A DNA stretch of 24,967 bases from Kriegella sp965368185 (GTDB taxonomy: Bacteria > Bacteroidota > Bacteroidia > Flavobacteriales > Flavobacteriaceae), in contig CBDULZ010000075.1 in the NCBI GenBank assembly GCA_965368185.1, positions 1 through 24,967 of the forward strand, in the 5' to 3' direction. Of this stretch, positions 7,728-16,432 are shown one piece after another (positions within the stretch are counted from its first letter, which is position 1; every line of letters starts with the position of its first letter). The notes below the pieces were generated by a model. That model saw only the letters and a list, made by a program, of their open reading frames with translations, was not told the origin of the DNA and searched no databases. The position numbers were made by a program, and so were the translations under genes.

Positions 7728-7851
7728 AAAATTTCACGGATCAAGGTGTTATCTCTTAAATTATTAAGTAATTCAGATTCGTTAAAGAATCTTAAGTTCA
7801 AATCAAATTAGTTTAGTTTTTAATAAAACATCTACTTTAAATATTAAGAAA
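7728..7851 (+). promoter_or_regulatory. Short spacer with an AGATTC/GAATCT dyad
   Basis: A perfect 6-bp inverted repeat, AGATTC-gttaaa-GAATCT, lies at 7775-7792. No T-tract follows it, so it is more operator- or attenuator-like than a terminator. No clear -7 box was found between it and the next start codon. Confidence 0.25.
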
Positions 7852-9138
7852 ATGGATCAACCAAAAATTGCCGTAATTGGTTTAGGATATGTAGGACTGC
7901 CTTTGGCTCGTTTGTTCGCTACAAAATACCCTGTAATCGGGTTTGACATCAATGAGGCACGGGTAAAAGAGCTTATGTCTGGTACTGACAGTACCTTAGA
8001 AGTTGAAGATGATGTGCTGCAAGGGGTTTTAAAAGATTCATCTAAAATGGAGACAGGTCTTTATTGCTCTAACCTACTTAGCGATATTGAAGACTGTAAT
8101 TATTACGTAGTCACCGTACCTACTCCAGTGGACAGCACGAACAGGCCCATTTTGACCCCATTGTATAAATCAAGTGAAACGGTAGGTCAGGTATTAAAAA
8201 AAGGAGATACCGTAATTTATGAATCTACGGTGTACCCTGGGGTTACAGAACATGAATGTGTACCTGTGCTAGAGCGGGTAAGCGGTTTAAAATTCAATGA
8301 AGATTTTTATGTGGGGTATTCTCCTGAGCGTATTAATCCAGGGGATAAAGAACATACGGTTGAAAAAATATTAAAGGTAACATCGGGATCCACCCCTGAA
8401 GTCGGTATTAAAGTTGATAACCTATATAAATCGGTAATTACGGCCGGTACACATTTGGCACCAACAATAAAAGTTGCGGAAGCTGCCAAGGTAATCGAAA
8501 ATTCGCAACGTGACATAAACATTGCTTTTGTAAATGAGTTGGCAAAAATCTTTAACTTAATGGAAATTGACACCCATGACGTTTTAGAAGCCGCCGGTAC
8601 AAAATGGAACTTTTTACCCTTTAAGCCAGGGCTGGTCGGAGGGCATTGTATAGGAGTCGACCCCTACTATTTGGCTCAAAGAGCACAGGAATTCGGATAC
8701 CACCCTGAAATTATTCTAGCTGGTCGAAGAATGAACGATGGTATGGGAAAATATGTTGCTTCAGAAGTAGTTAAGCTGATGTTGCAAAAAGATATTAAAG
8801 TTAAGGGAGGCAACATTCTGGTATTGGGCATAACCTTCAAAGAAAACTGTCCTGATGTTCGTAATACAAAGGCGGTTGACGTGGTCAAAAACCTAACCAG
8901 CTATGGCACTAATGTGACCATTTATGATCCTTGGGCCTCTCCTGATGAAGTAAACCACGAATATGGCCTTAGTTCTTTAAAAACACTTACTGACGAGAAT
9001 AAATTTGATGCAGTGGTGTTGACCGTTGCGCACAAGCAATTTTTGAATCTTGATTTTGATTCTTTATTGTCGGAAAATGGTATTTTATATGATGTCAAAG
9101 GAATTCTCGATCAAAAAAAGGTAGATGGAAGACTGTAG
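7852..9138 (+). CDS. tviB: UDP-N-acetylhexosamine 6-dehydrogenase, TviB/WbpO type
   Basis: This 428-residue nucleotide-sugar dehydrogenase has the Rossmann motif GLGYVGLPLA (10-19), TVPTPVD (88-94), ESTVYPGVTE (124-133), YSPERINPGD (156-165), VIENSQRDINIA (214-225) and the active-site Cys266 in LVGGHCIGVDPYY. The pattern is that of the TviB/WbpO/WecC branch, which oxidises UDP-GlcNAc or UDP-GalNAc to the uronic acid, and differs from the UDP-glucose branch represented by the gene at 6393. Partnered with the TviC/WbpP-like epimerase it recreates the two-enzyme route to UDP-GalNAcA known for Vi antigen and Pseudomonas O6 antigen. The next glycosyltransferase starts 5 bp after its stop codon. 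Confidence 0.9.
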   Translation: MDQPKIAVIGLGYVGLPLARLFATKYPVIGFDINEARVKELMSGTDSTLEVEDDVLQGVLKDSSKMETGLYCSNLLSDIEDCNYYVVTVPTPVDSTNRPILTPLYKSSETVGQVLKKGDTVIYESTVYPGVTEHECVPVLERVSGLKFNEDFYVGYSPERINPGDKEHTVEKILKVTSGSTPEVGIKVDNLYKSVITAGTHLAPTIKVAEAAKVIENSQRDINIAFVNELAKIFNLMEIDTHDVLEAAGTKWNFLPFKPGLVGGHCIGVDPYYLAQRAQEFGYHPEIILAGRRMNDGMGKYVASEVVKLMLQKDIKVKGGNILVLGITFKENCPDVRNTKAVDVVKNLTSYGTNVTIYDPWASPDEVNHEYGLSSLKTLTDENKFDAVVLTVAHKQFLNLDFDSLLSENGILYDVKGILDQKKVDGRL

Positions 9139-9143
9139 GTCAA

Positions 9144-10244
9144 ATGGACCATTCGAATAAAAAAAGAACAGTTGCTTTTGTAACTCATTCATTGGCCGCA
9201 GGAGGTGCCGAACGTGTCATCACTACTCTGGCCAATGAATTGTCGGCAACCTATGACGTGGTTATAATTACCCTCATAGCATTGCCGCCGTTTTATCCTC
9301 TTAAAAAGAATATTCGCGTAGTACATTGTAAAAAAGAAATCCCTCCTAGTAAAAACAGTTTTCAAGCAGTCAAAACCAATTATGAACTGCTAAGGAGAAT
9401 TGTATACTTATTAAGGGAAAACAAGGTTGATCTTTGCATCGGGTTTCTTACAACATCTAACATATTGTCTATCATTGCCGCAAAGTATTTAAGAATACCG
9501 GTAATAGTTAGCGAAAGAAACAATCCTTATTTAGAGGATGGATTGGTACCGAAATTTTGGAAAATAATACGCAGTAAAGTATATCCCTTTACTGATTTTT
9601 TAGTAGTTCAGACTGAAACCATTAAAAATTACTATAAGGGTAAGGTAAAAGATGATAAACTTGTAATAATTCCCAATCCCATAAACCCTGATTTTAAAAG
9701 GAGTACAGAAATAAACCGGAAGAACGTTATACTTAATGTCGGTAGACTAGCTGACCAAAAACGACAAGATTTATTAATTAAGGCTTTCGCTAATATCAGA
9801 CCTGTCGATTGGGAGCTTCATATCATTGGCGAAGGGAAGAATAGGCTACTGTTGGAAAATTTGATACAGGAGCTGAAACTAGACCGTCAGGTTAAACTGA
9901 TTGGTCAGACGAAGAACGTTCAAGAACATTATAAGACGAGCAAGATATTTGCATTTACGTCAAAATACGAAGGCTTTCCCAATGCCTTGTTAGAGGCTAT
10001 GTATTTCGCAATGGCCTGTGTATCGACAGACTGCCCATCGGGGCCATCAAGTCTTATTGAAGACGGTGTTAATGGTTTTTTAATACCCGTAGATGACCAG
10101 AAAGCGTTGGAAGAACGCCTTAGTGCTTTAATCGACAACCAAAAGGAAATCGAGACTATAGGTAAGGCAGCAGAATTAAGTACCGCTCGTTTTGCTGTTG
10201 AAAAAATAAAATTAGAATGGGAAGCACTTTTTAACTTTAAATGA
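9144..10244 (+). CDS. GT4-family glycosyltransferase
   Basis: This is a 366-residue retaining glycosyltransferase with the GT-B fold. The N-terminal acceptor domain opens with AAGGAER (18-24). The C-terminal donor domain has NVGRLADQKRQD (198-209), IIGEG (227-231) and the EX7E motif in YEGFPNALLEAM (E276, E284), then TDCPSGPSSLI. It resembles enzymes such as PglH that add HexNAc to lipid-linked sugars at the inner face of the cytoplasmic membrane, but donor and acceptor cannot be read from sequence. It sits 5 bp after the dehydrogenase and 12 bp before the flippase, so the three are likely one transcript. Confidence 0.88.
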   Translation: MDHSNKKRTVAFVTHSLAAGGAERVITTLANELSATYDVVIITLIALPPFYPLKKNIRVVHCKKEIPPSKNSFQAVKTNYELLRRIVYLLRENKVDLCIGFLTTSNILSIIAAKYLRIPVIVSERNNPYLEDGLVPKFWKIIRSKVYPFTDFLVVQTETIKNYYKGKVKDDKLVIIPNPINPDFKRSTEINRKNVILNVGRLADQKRQDLLIKAFANIRPVDWELHIIGEGKNRLLLENLIQELKLDRQVKLIGQTKNVQEHYKTSKIFAFTSKYEGFPNALLEAMYFAMACVSTDCPSGPSSLIEDGVNGFLIPVDDQKALEERLSALIDNQKEIETIGKAAELSTARFAVEKIKLEWEALFNFK

Positions 10245-10256
10245 AAACTGTACGAT

Positions 10257-11594
10257 TTGAAAAAACGATACTTAGAAATCGTTAAGGCCATATCTGGTTT
10301 AAGGAACAATTCCGTTGTCAAAAACATCGTCATTGTAAGTGGCATCACTTTATTGATAAAAGGAATCGGGTTTTATAAAGAAACCTTGGTAGCTTCCAGT
10401 TTTGGCCTATCGGAATTACTGGATACTTTTTTCATCGCTTTTATTGTACCGGGTTTTATCAGCACGGTGTTTTTAGGCGCGTTCAAAAGTGTTTTTATTC
10501 CGAATTACGTAACCGAACTTGAAACAAAGAACAATATTGCCTCGTTTCAAGGAACCGGATTTTTTGTTACGGCTTGCGTGTCGGTACTTTTTATGATTGT
10601 TGCCTTTTTATTTACCGATACATATTTACACTTTTTTTTTCCTGATCATACTCCCGAATATTACGGCCTCATAAAATCGCAGTTCTACTACTTGCTTCCC
10701 TGTATCGCATTTTGGGGATTTTCTTCATTATTGAGTGGTATTTTGAATATACATGACGAATTTAGGTATTCTTCTTTTGAAAGTTTGTTTATTCCTATTG
10801 CGATTATAGTATGCCTTTTCTTTTTTAAGGAACCTTTTGGAGATAATGTCTTAGCCATTGGCACCTTAATAGGAACGGTAACCAGTTTTATTTTTTTAGG
10901 GATAGTCTGTATTCAAAAAGGACTATTGAACATTTCTTTTCCAGATTTGAAAAATGTGAATGCGAGAATAATGTTTGCACAAGTACCCGCCAAAGTTTCC
11001 TCCGGATTTTTAACGGGCATGAACACCATCGTCGATCAATATTTTGCCGCACAGTTGGTCGTCGGCTCGATAGCAGCCATAAACTACGGACGTAAAATGC
11101 CAGCGTTTTTAAGTGGCCTACTCGTCATTGCACTTACGAATGTACTACTGCCCTATTTCTCAAAAGCATTGGCAAAAAACAAAGAAAAGACCTTTGAAAC
11201 CATGTTCAAAATGCTCAAAATTTTGTTTGTAGGTGTAAGTATCTGTGTTATTCTCGGTATTTTTGCTTCCGACTTCTTGGTTGAACTGTTCTTTGAGCGA
11301 AAAGCTTTTACTTCAGACGACACAATTATCGTTTCCGACATTCAAAAAATATTCTTGATTTATCTACCGTTTACGGTATGCGGAATGGTTATTGTCAATT
11401 TTTTGACGAGCATTAATAAAAATACATTTATGGCCTATGTGTCCTTAGGAGCATTGATATTGAACATTATTTTAGATTATATTCTAATGCAATACTTCGG
11501 GGTTTTCGGAATTGCATTGTGCACTACCATTGTAATTATCGTTAAGAATTTAGTTTTATTCCTTTACACTTACAAACAGTCGAAATTGACCTAA
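10257..11594 (+). CDS. MurJ/Wzx-like lipid-linked oligosaccharide flippase
   Basis: This 445-residue polytopic membrane protein has about a dozen hydrophobic segments and the MOP-superfamily N-terminal pattern GFYKETLVASSFGLSELLD, then FKSVFIPNY and NYGRKMPAFLSG. It should flip the completed undecaprenyl-diphosphate repeat unit to the periplasm. The sequence looks closer to MurJ/MviN than to classical Wzx, which is common in Bacteroidota polysaccharide loci. The frame has no early ATG: translation must begin at TTG 10257 or CTG 10248. An ATG overlapping the preceding stop (ATGA at 10241) is in another frame, offset by an A6 run at 10260-10265. A T9 run at 10632-10640 lies within the coding region. 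Function is confident, start codon less so. Confidence 0.85.
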   Translation: MKKRYLEIVKAISGLRNNSVVKNIVIVSGITLLIKGIGFYKETLVASSFGLSELLDTFFIAFIVPGFISTVFLGAFKSVFIPNYVTELETKNNIASFQGTGFFVTACVSVLFMIVAFLFTDTYLHFFFPDHTPEYYGLIKSQFYYLLPCIAFWGFSSLLSGILNIHDEFRYSSFESLFIPIAIIVCLFFFKEPFGDNVLAIGTLIGTVTSFIFLGIVCIQKGLLNISFPDLKNVNARIMFAQVPAKVSSGFLTGMNTIVDQYFAAQLVVGSIAAINYGRKMPAFLSGLLVIALTNVLLPYFSKALAKNKEKTFETMFKMLKILFVGVSICVILGIFASDFLVELFFERKAFTSDDTIIVSDIQKIFLIYLPFTVCGMVIVNFLTSINKNTFMAYVSLGALILNIILDYILMQYFGVFGIALCTTIVIIVKNLVLFLYTYKQSKLT

Positions 11595-11615
11595 ACAAGG
11601 TGCTGGGATTTAAAT

Positions 11616-12686
11616 CTAACTTTTCAATATCTCTAAAAGAGGAGAGAGCACAGGGCCGTTATTCAATTGGTGTGAATTTATCCCTTGGCCCATAACATTA
11701 TACTCTATAAGGACGACGTTTTCATCATTATCAATAGCAAAATCCCATGAAATAAGTTTAAAAAAAGGGGCTTCTTGATGTAATTCACTTGCCGTTTCAA
11801 ATATTTTCGACATAAAATTTAATTTAACATCCTCAAACTTGATCCCACTATCAGTGGTTTCAAAAGACTGTCCCGACAATTGATACCCCAGCGTATTAAA
11901 TCGTCCGTTTTTCTGAATTCCACATGAAATACCACCTGTCGTGGCATTGTCGGTTGAAGAACCTTTTCTTCCAATTCTAATAATAGTCGACAGAATATCG
12001 ACTTTATTTTCAGTTAAATACGTCATAACTCGAATTGTATTTAGTGAGGTAGGATTAAGCGCTTTCAATTGTTCATGCTGCCGAACTATTTTTTGTACTA
12101 TGAAATCTTTCCCATAGTCCTTGAACACAGTTCGAAGTTTTTGATCACGATCAACAACTCCGTCTTTACTATAAAAAAGCAGTATGTTTTTACCCCCACC
12201 CGAATCGACTGTTGGCTTAATCACTAGTTCATTACCTGTATCACAAAGATTCAAGGCTTTCTTTTCGTCAATTAACTCATTATTAGAGTAAAAGTAGCCG
12301 TTAATATTCTTGATGACCGTCTCGGGCTGCTTTACATTAGGAAATCTCTTATCCAAAATATTCTTATCGGTTAAGGACGGAAAATATAATCTTTGGTTGA
12401 GTTTTGGTTCTATTTCTATATAAAATATGTTTTCAGGCATATATTTTGGTGAAAAAAATTGGTTGCAATCGGAGTAGAATCGATGCCATTCGGTACTTAT
12501 GCCTTTCAATTTGTATGTATTATAATAGGAGCGTATTTCAGCTCTCTGGGCCTTAGTCAGTTTTTTAGCCCCTTTTGTCTTTATAAGTTTTTTTATTTTG
12601 TTTTTCCATGTAATATTGTGCGATATTTTGGTCGTTTTCTTATAAATTTTTAACGACAAATAAATAATGAAATATATAATTTTCAT
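11616..12686 (-). CDS. ATP-grasp protein, sugar-transfer-associated type
   Basis: This 356-residue protein is the only minus-strand gene inside the cluster. Residues about 90-350 resemble the sugar-transfer-associated ATP-grasp family: Lys157 in LVIKPTVDSGGGK (Gly-rich loop 162-165), LNTIRVMTYL (215-224), SWDFAIDNDENVVLIEYNV with the likely metal-binding E328-x-N330. The first 20 residues are hydrophobic and then strongly basic, suggesting peripheral membrane contact. ATP-grasp enzymes ligate a carboxylate to an amine or thiol through an acyl phosphate, so it may attach an amino acid or similar group to the polysaccharide precursor. It converges on the flippase gene with a 21-bp gap and diverges from the polymerase gene, so it is transcribed separately. 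The exact reaction is unknown. Confidence 0.82.
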   Translation of the reverse strand: MKIIYFIIYLSLKIYKKTTKISHNITWKNKIKKLIKTKGAKKLTKAQRAEIRSYYNTYKLKGISTEWHRFYSDCNQFFSPKYMPENIFYIEIEPKLNQRLYFPSLTDKNILDKRFPNVKQPETVIKNINGYFYSNNELIDEKKALNLCDTGNELVIKPTVDSGGGKNILLFYSKDGVVDRDQKLRTVFKDYGKDFIVQKIVRQHEQLKALNPTSLNTIRVMTYLTENKVDILSTIIRIGRKGSSTDNATTGGISCGIQKNGRFNTLGYQLSGQSFETTDSGIKFEDVKLNFMSKIFETASELHQEAPFFKLISWDFAIDNDENVVLIEYNVMGQGINSHQLNNGPVLSPLLEILKS

Positions 12687-13008
12687 AAGAATTGAGCTGT
12701 TTTAAATAATAAACCAAACCTTTTCATCAAAATAACCTACTATAAAGCGTGTGTATTTCTTAAAAATTTAAGATAGCTGTTAGATTATTTAGTCAAATAA
12801 GTATTATAGTACTAATTTTGATTTTCAAAGATTTGTCTTCTATGAAGACAACCCTAGAAGTGAATTTAACAATTTGATGATTTATTAGTCATTCAATACT
12901 AAAACCAAAATTAACCATCTTCCCCCATATTTATAATAAACACCTTGTTTTTACTATTATTATGAAATTGAGGCGATTTTACCAATGTTCAGATTCCAGG
13001 ATTAAATA
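12687..13008. other. Divergent promoter region between ATP-grasp and polymerase genes
   Basis: The 322-bp gap contains no gene. Its clearest feature is the 8-bp perfect inverted repeat at 12833-12851 (separate entry), close to the exact midpoint between the two divergent start codons. TAGTACTA, an 8-bp palindrome, lies nearby at about 12807-12814. No strong TAnnTTTG box was recognised on either strand. Confidence 0.45.
12833..12851. promoter_or_regulatory. Operator-like dyad TTGTCTTC-tat-GAAGACAA
   Basis: Two perfect 8-bp arms are separated by 3 bp, centred at 12842, about 156 bp from the ATP-grasp start and 167 bp from the polymerase start. The arms do not extend further and no T-tract follows, so a protein-binding site is likelier than a terminator. 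A shared operator for the divergent genes is inference. Confidence 0.4.
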
Positions 13009-14166
13009 ATGCATATTCTTAAACTTTTAATACTAATCTTATTTCTTTGGAACGTTCCAGGTTACCTTCTCGCCTATTTTGGATCCACCTTGGGAGCACT
13101 CACAAGCTATGCCTCCTCGTTATTATTATTGGCCTTTTTCTTTTTAGCTAAAGACAAACATAAAGTTTTATTTCCTTTCATATTATTGGGCATCTTGTAT
13201 TTTTCAATTTGCAGTATTCGCTTTGCCGGGCATGAAGTGCTTGAGTTTTTGAAGGAGTTCGTTAAATTTTTAATCGTTGTGGTCTGTGCCGGGGAGGTTT
13301 TTCATAGAACCACGAAAAAAGAACTTTTTATTATTTTACTCATCGGAGCCCTAAGCATTATTATCAATGCGGTGATTTTTCCTTTGGCCAACGCAAATTT
13401 TTATCCTACCTATGGCCGATATAGTGGCTTTTATTTGAACCCCAACTTTGCCGGAACAATATGTTTGGTAGGATACGCCATTAGTTATGCTATTAAAGGC
13501 AAGTGGCTTCCGACCGCGGGGCAACTTATTTTTACTTTGGCCGGAATTCTTACTTTCTCTCGAACTTTTATACTCATTTGGTTAATTATCAGTGCTGTAG
13601 CGATTTACCGAAATAAAAACAACTTAAAAGCTCCGATTGTCGGCTTCGGCGTATTGATTCTAGTCTTCTTATTCTCAAATAAACTAACACTCAATACCCA
13701 AAGGTTGGGTGCCCTAGAAAGTATTTTTTCCGGTGATAAAATACAATCTGAAGTCATCGAAAAGGACACAAGGGCAGAAACATGGGCTTTGTATACCGAC
13801 ATGATCATGGAGAAGCCTCTCCTAGGTAATGGATATATGAAATTACAAATCAAAAATTCAAGATTGCCCGGGGTACACAACTCTTATTTGATGACATTGG
13901 GGGAAGCGGGTATTCTTCCCTTCCTGTTATTGGTGGGCATCTATAGCTATTTAATGTTTAAAAGCGCTTTGCTTTTTAGATCCAATCCCGAGTATTTCTA
14001 TATATCCTGCGTGGTTACCGTAGCTCTGATGGTAGGCCACGGCTACTTCAACAACTATTTTAATGTTTTAATTTCCATGTATTTGTTTATAAATATACGC
14101 CAGCCTAAAAACCTTGAGCCATTGAAAGAGAAAAGGCCCATTAGTGAAATATTTCTCAAAGAATAA
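13009..14166 (+). CDS. Wzy-like polysaccharide polymerase (O-antigen ligase/polymerase family)
   Basis: This 385-residue integral membrane protein has roughly ten hydrophobic segments and the Wzy_C-type signature region: a periplasmic segment with YGRYSGFYLNPNFAG (about 136-150), TFSRTF, the large loop with DTRAETWALYTDMI, LLGNGY and the conserved GVHNSYL. Such proteins join repeat units on undecaprenyl diphosphate, or ligate polymer to a carrier, at the periplasmic face. Being the only such gene in the cluster, it is assigned as the polymerase; ligase activity cannot be excluded. It begins a new plus-strand block after the divergent gap and is followed 33 bp later by the TupA-like ATP-grasp gene. 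Confidence 0.87.
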   Translation: MHILKLLILILFLWNVPGYLLAYFGSTLGALTSYASSLLLLAFFFLAKDKHKVLFPFILLGILYFSICSIRFAGHEVLEFLKEFVKFLIVVVCAGEVFHRTTKKELFIILLIGALSIIINAVIFPLANANFYPTYGRYSGFYLNPNFAGTICLVGYAISYAIKGKWLPTAGQLIFTLAGILTFSRTFILIWLIISAVAIYRNKNNLKAPIVGFGVLILVFLFSNKLTLNTQRLGALESIFSGDKIQSEVIEKDTRAETWALYTDMIMEKPLLGNGYMKLQIKNSRLPGVHNSYLMTLGEAGILPFLLLVGIYSYLMFKSALLFRSNPEYFYISCVVTVALMVGHGYFNNYFNVLISMYLFINIRQPKNLEPLKEKRPISEIFLKE

Positions 14167-14199
14167 CTGGTTTAATGTACCTTCAATATAAAAAAGAGA

Positions 14200-15147
14200 A
14201 TGATCAGGCTATTAAAGAAAATTTACTACCACCACTATGTTGGAAAACCACTTAGGTCATTTTACTATTTCATAAAGGACAATTTTGTACCCGATAAAGC
14301 ATACATAATCAACAATTATAAAAAGTCGTTCGGAAAAAAACCAAATCTTCTGAATCCCAGAACCTTGAACGAGAAAATAATTTGGTTAAAACTCAACGAG
14401 CGTACTTCCTTACATACCCAATGTGCGGACAAATATGCAGTACGAGAATATATTTCGGAAAAAATAGGCGATCAATATTTGGTGCCATTGCTTTTCCAAA
14501 CTAAAAACCCAAAGGAAATCACACCCGAGAACCTTCCAAACCCTCCATATATCATAAAAACGAATCACGATAGTGGGGGTGGCATCATCGTAAAGGACAT
14601 TTCTAAAGTCGATTGGAACGATGTACAGATGAGCATGGGCAGAAGGTTGGCCAAAAACTATTATAAAACCTCAAAAGAATGGCAATACAAAAATATTGTA
14701 CCCAGAATAGTGGTTGAAAAATTACTTCAAGACGCTGACGGAAATATTCCCTTTGATTATAAAATACACTGTTTTAATGGCAAGGTCAATATGATTCAAG
14801 TCGATTTGGGGCGTGACACTCCAAACCACTATAGAAACTGGTATTCAAAAGAATGGCAAAGGGAGCCTTATAGATGGTCTTCCAAAAAAAATAATAATAA
14901 ATATACCGATCCAAGTCCAGACGACATAGAAAAACCAAAATCGCTAAAAAAAATGATTTTATTATCAGAGATGTTGGCCAGTGCTTTTAATTATGTCAGG
15001 GTAGATTGGTACGATGTAAATGACAAACTGTATTTTGGTGAATTGACCTTCCATCATGATGGCGGATACAGACCCATACTGCCCGAAAAATGGGATCTCA
15101 TATTAGGAAACAAACTAAATATTACACAATTAACCAATAACAGTTGA
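14200..15147 (+). CDS. TupA-like ATP-grasp ligase
   Basis: This 315-residue protein resembles the TupA-like ATP-grasp family. PNLLNPRTLNEKIIWLK (48-64) is followed by CADKYAVREYI (75-85), IIKTNHDSGGG (118-128) with probable ATP-contacting Lys120, IPFDYKIHCFNGKV (183-196) and YFGELTFHHDGG near the C-terminus. TupA takes part in building teichuronopeptide, a polyglutamate-polyglucuronate wall polymer of alkaliphilic bacilli, and relatives are frequent in capsule loci where they are thought to attach amino acids or peptides to sugars. Here uronic-acid genes are abundant, which fits a carboxyl substrate. Its DSGGG loop is shared with the minus-strand ATP-grasp at 11616-12686, but overall similarity between the two is low. 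The precise ligation is unknown. Confidence 0.85.
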   Translation: MIRLLKKIYYHHYVGKPLRSFYYFIKDNFVPDKAYIINNYKKSFGKKPNLLNPRTLNEKIIWLKLNERTSLHTQCADKYAVREYISEKIGDQYLVPLLFQTKNPKEITPENLPNPPYIIKTNHDSGGGIIVKDISKVDWNDVQMSMGRRLAKNYYKTSKEWQYKNIVPRIVVEKLLQDADGNIPFDYKIHCFNGKVNMIQVDLGRDTPNHYRNWYSKEWQREPYRWSSKKNNNKYTDPSPDDIEKPKSLKKMILLSEMLASAFNYVRVDWYDVNDKLYFGELTFHHDGGYRPILPEKWDLILGNKLNITQLTNNS

Positions 15148-15340
15148 TGTGTTTAGCAGTTCGAAAACATTCAATAGTTCTGTTCTATAAAATAGCAATA
15201 ACCTGCCCTGCCGGGCGTTCAATATTTAAAGTCAGGCAATACTTAAAACGGATTAAAACATAAGAAATGTAATTTTGACTTAGAAAACCTAAATATCTAA
15301 CTGAGCTGTAAACATTTAAGCCCAAAACAAGAATTTAAGC
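15148..15340 (+). promoter_or_regulatory. Spacer with a consensus -7 box
   Basis: TAATTTTG at 15270-15277 matches TAnnTTTG exactly, 64 bp before the GTG start of the next gene. No clear -33 TTG was found at the usual distance. A small GC-rich dyad, GCCC-tgcc-GGGC at 15205-15216, stands out in an AT-rich background and might act as a weak terminator for the preceding gene, although no T-tract follows. Confidence 0.35.
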
Positions 15341-16429
15341 GTGAAGATAGATTTTGTAATTGGAAGGTTAAAAGCAGGGGGGGCAGAACGAGTGGTAAGC
15401 CTTTTGGCCAACTATTTTGCTTCAAAGGGCCACACGGTACGCATTATTACTTTTATTGAAGGTGACGACTACAAATTAGACCATAGAATAGAAAGAGTAA
15501 AGCTTCATAAAAAGTTTATAGTAAATTTTGTTGTTGTCAGGGGCTTCTTTTTTTTACTTTCCTATTATTTCAAGAAAAAAAACCGCCCAGATATTATCAG
15601 TTCCCATATTGATTTTGTAGGATACGCTACCATTTTACCCAGCAAACTCTATAGAATAAAAGTTGTGGTTTCTGAACACTTTAACCATCTAAATCAAGAG
15701 TCAAGTATTTTACGTTCTTTGCTATGGTATGTGCTATATCGCTTACCTGATGCAGTTACCGTCCTAACCAAAATTGATATCCCTTTCTTTAAAAACAAAA
15801 CCAAAAGGGTCTTGGTCATGGAAAACCCATGTTCTTTTGAACCGATAAATAATTTAAACAACAAGAGAAAGAAAATCATACTTACGGTCGGTAACCTTGA
15901 TAGATATCATCACAAAGGTTTCGACAACCTATTGCAAATTGCCTCTAAGGTTTTGGTTAACAAACCTGATTGGCAATTAAAAATTGGCGGTGGCGGTGAC
16001 GAAGGGCTGAAAATTCTAAAAAAAATGGCTTCTGACCTGAAAATTGAAAACCAAGTAGAATTTCTAGGTTATAGAAACGACATCAAAGAACTGATGTCCG
16101 AAGCGGAGATCTACGTTTTGCCCTCACGCCATGAAGGTCTGCCAATGGTACTTATAGAAGCCATGTCACAAGGTATGGCCTGCATTGCATATGATTGTGT
16201 TTCAGGACCGTCGGATATAATCAACGACGGCATAAACGGGATTTTAGTCGAGAATCAAAACAAAGAAGCTATGACCACCAGATTAAATGAGCTAATTGTG
16301 AATGAAGATTTAAGGCAATCACTAAGAAATAACAGCTTGAAATCACTTGATAAGTTTACCATGGACAATGTAGGAAACAAGTGGATGCGATTATTCAATG
16401 AATTGTTAGACACCAAAAAAGCATCTTAG
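15341..16429 (+). CDS. GT4-family glycosyltransferase (GTG start)
   Basis: This 362-residue GT-B glycosyltransferase has KAGGAERVVS (11-20) in the acceptor domain, LTVGNLDRYHHKGFD (181-195) in the donor domain and EX7E in RHEGLPMVLIEAM (E265, E273), followed by YDCVSGPSDII. The reading frame opens with GTG. The in-frame stop upstream (15317-15319) leaves no ATG option before it, so GTG is the start. It likely adds one sugar to the lipid-linked repeat unit. The asparagine-synthase-like gene begins 3 bp after its stop. It is related to the GT4 genes at 9144 and 18353 (shared GGAER and SGP segments), which may reflect old duplication within the locus. Confidence 0.87.
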   Translation: MKIDFVIGRLKAGGAERVVSLLANYFASKGHTVRIITFIEGDDYKLDHRIERVKLHKKFIVNFVVVRGFFFLLSYYFKKKNRPDIISSHIDFVGYATILPSKLYRIKVVVSEHFNHLNQESSILRSLLWYVLYRLPDAVTVLTKIDIPFFKNKTKRVLVMENPCSFEPINNLNNKRKKIILTVGNLDRYHHKGFDNLLQIASKVLVNKPDWQLKIGGGGDEGLKILKKMASDLKIENQVEFLGYRNDIKELMSEAEIYVLPSRHEGLPMVLIEAMSQGMACIAYDCVSGPSDIINDGINGILVENQNKEAMTTRLNELIVNEDLRQSLRNNSLKSLDKFTMDNVGNKWMRLFNELLDTKKAS

Positions 16430-16432
16430 ATT

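Noticed and set aside
9929..10348. Minus-strand frame spanning the junction of the glycosyltransferase and flippase genes.
   Set aside because: It overlaps two convincing plus-strand genes and has no domain features.
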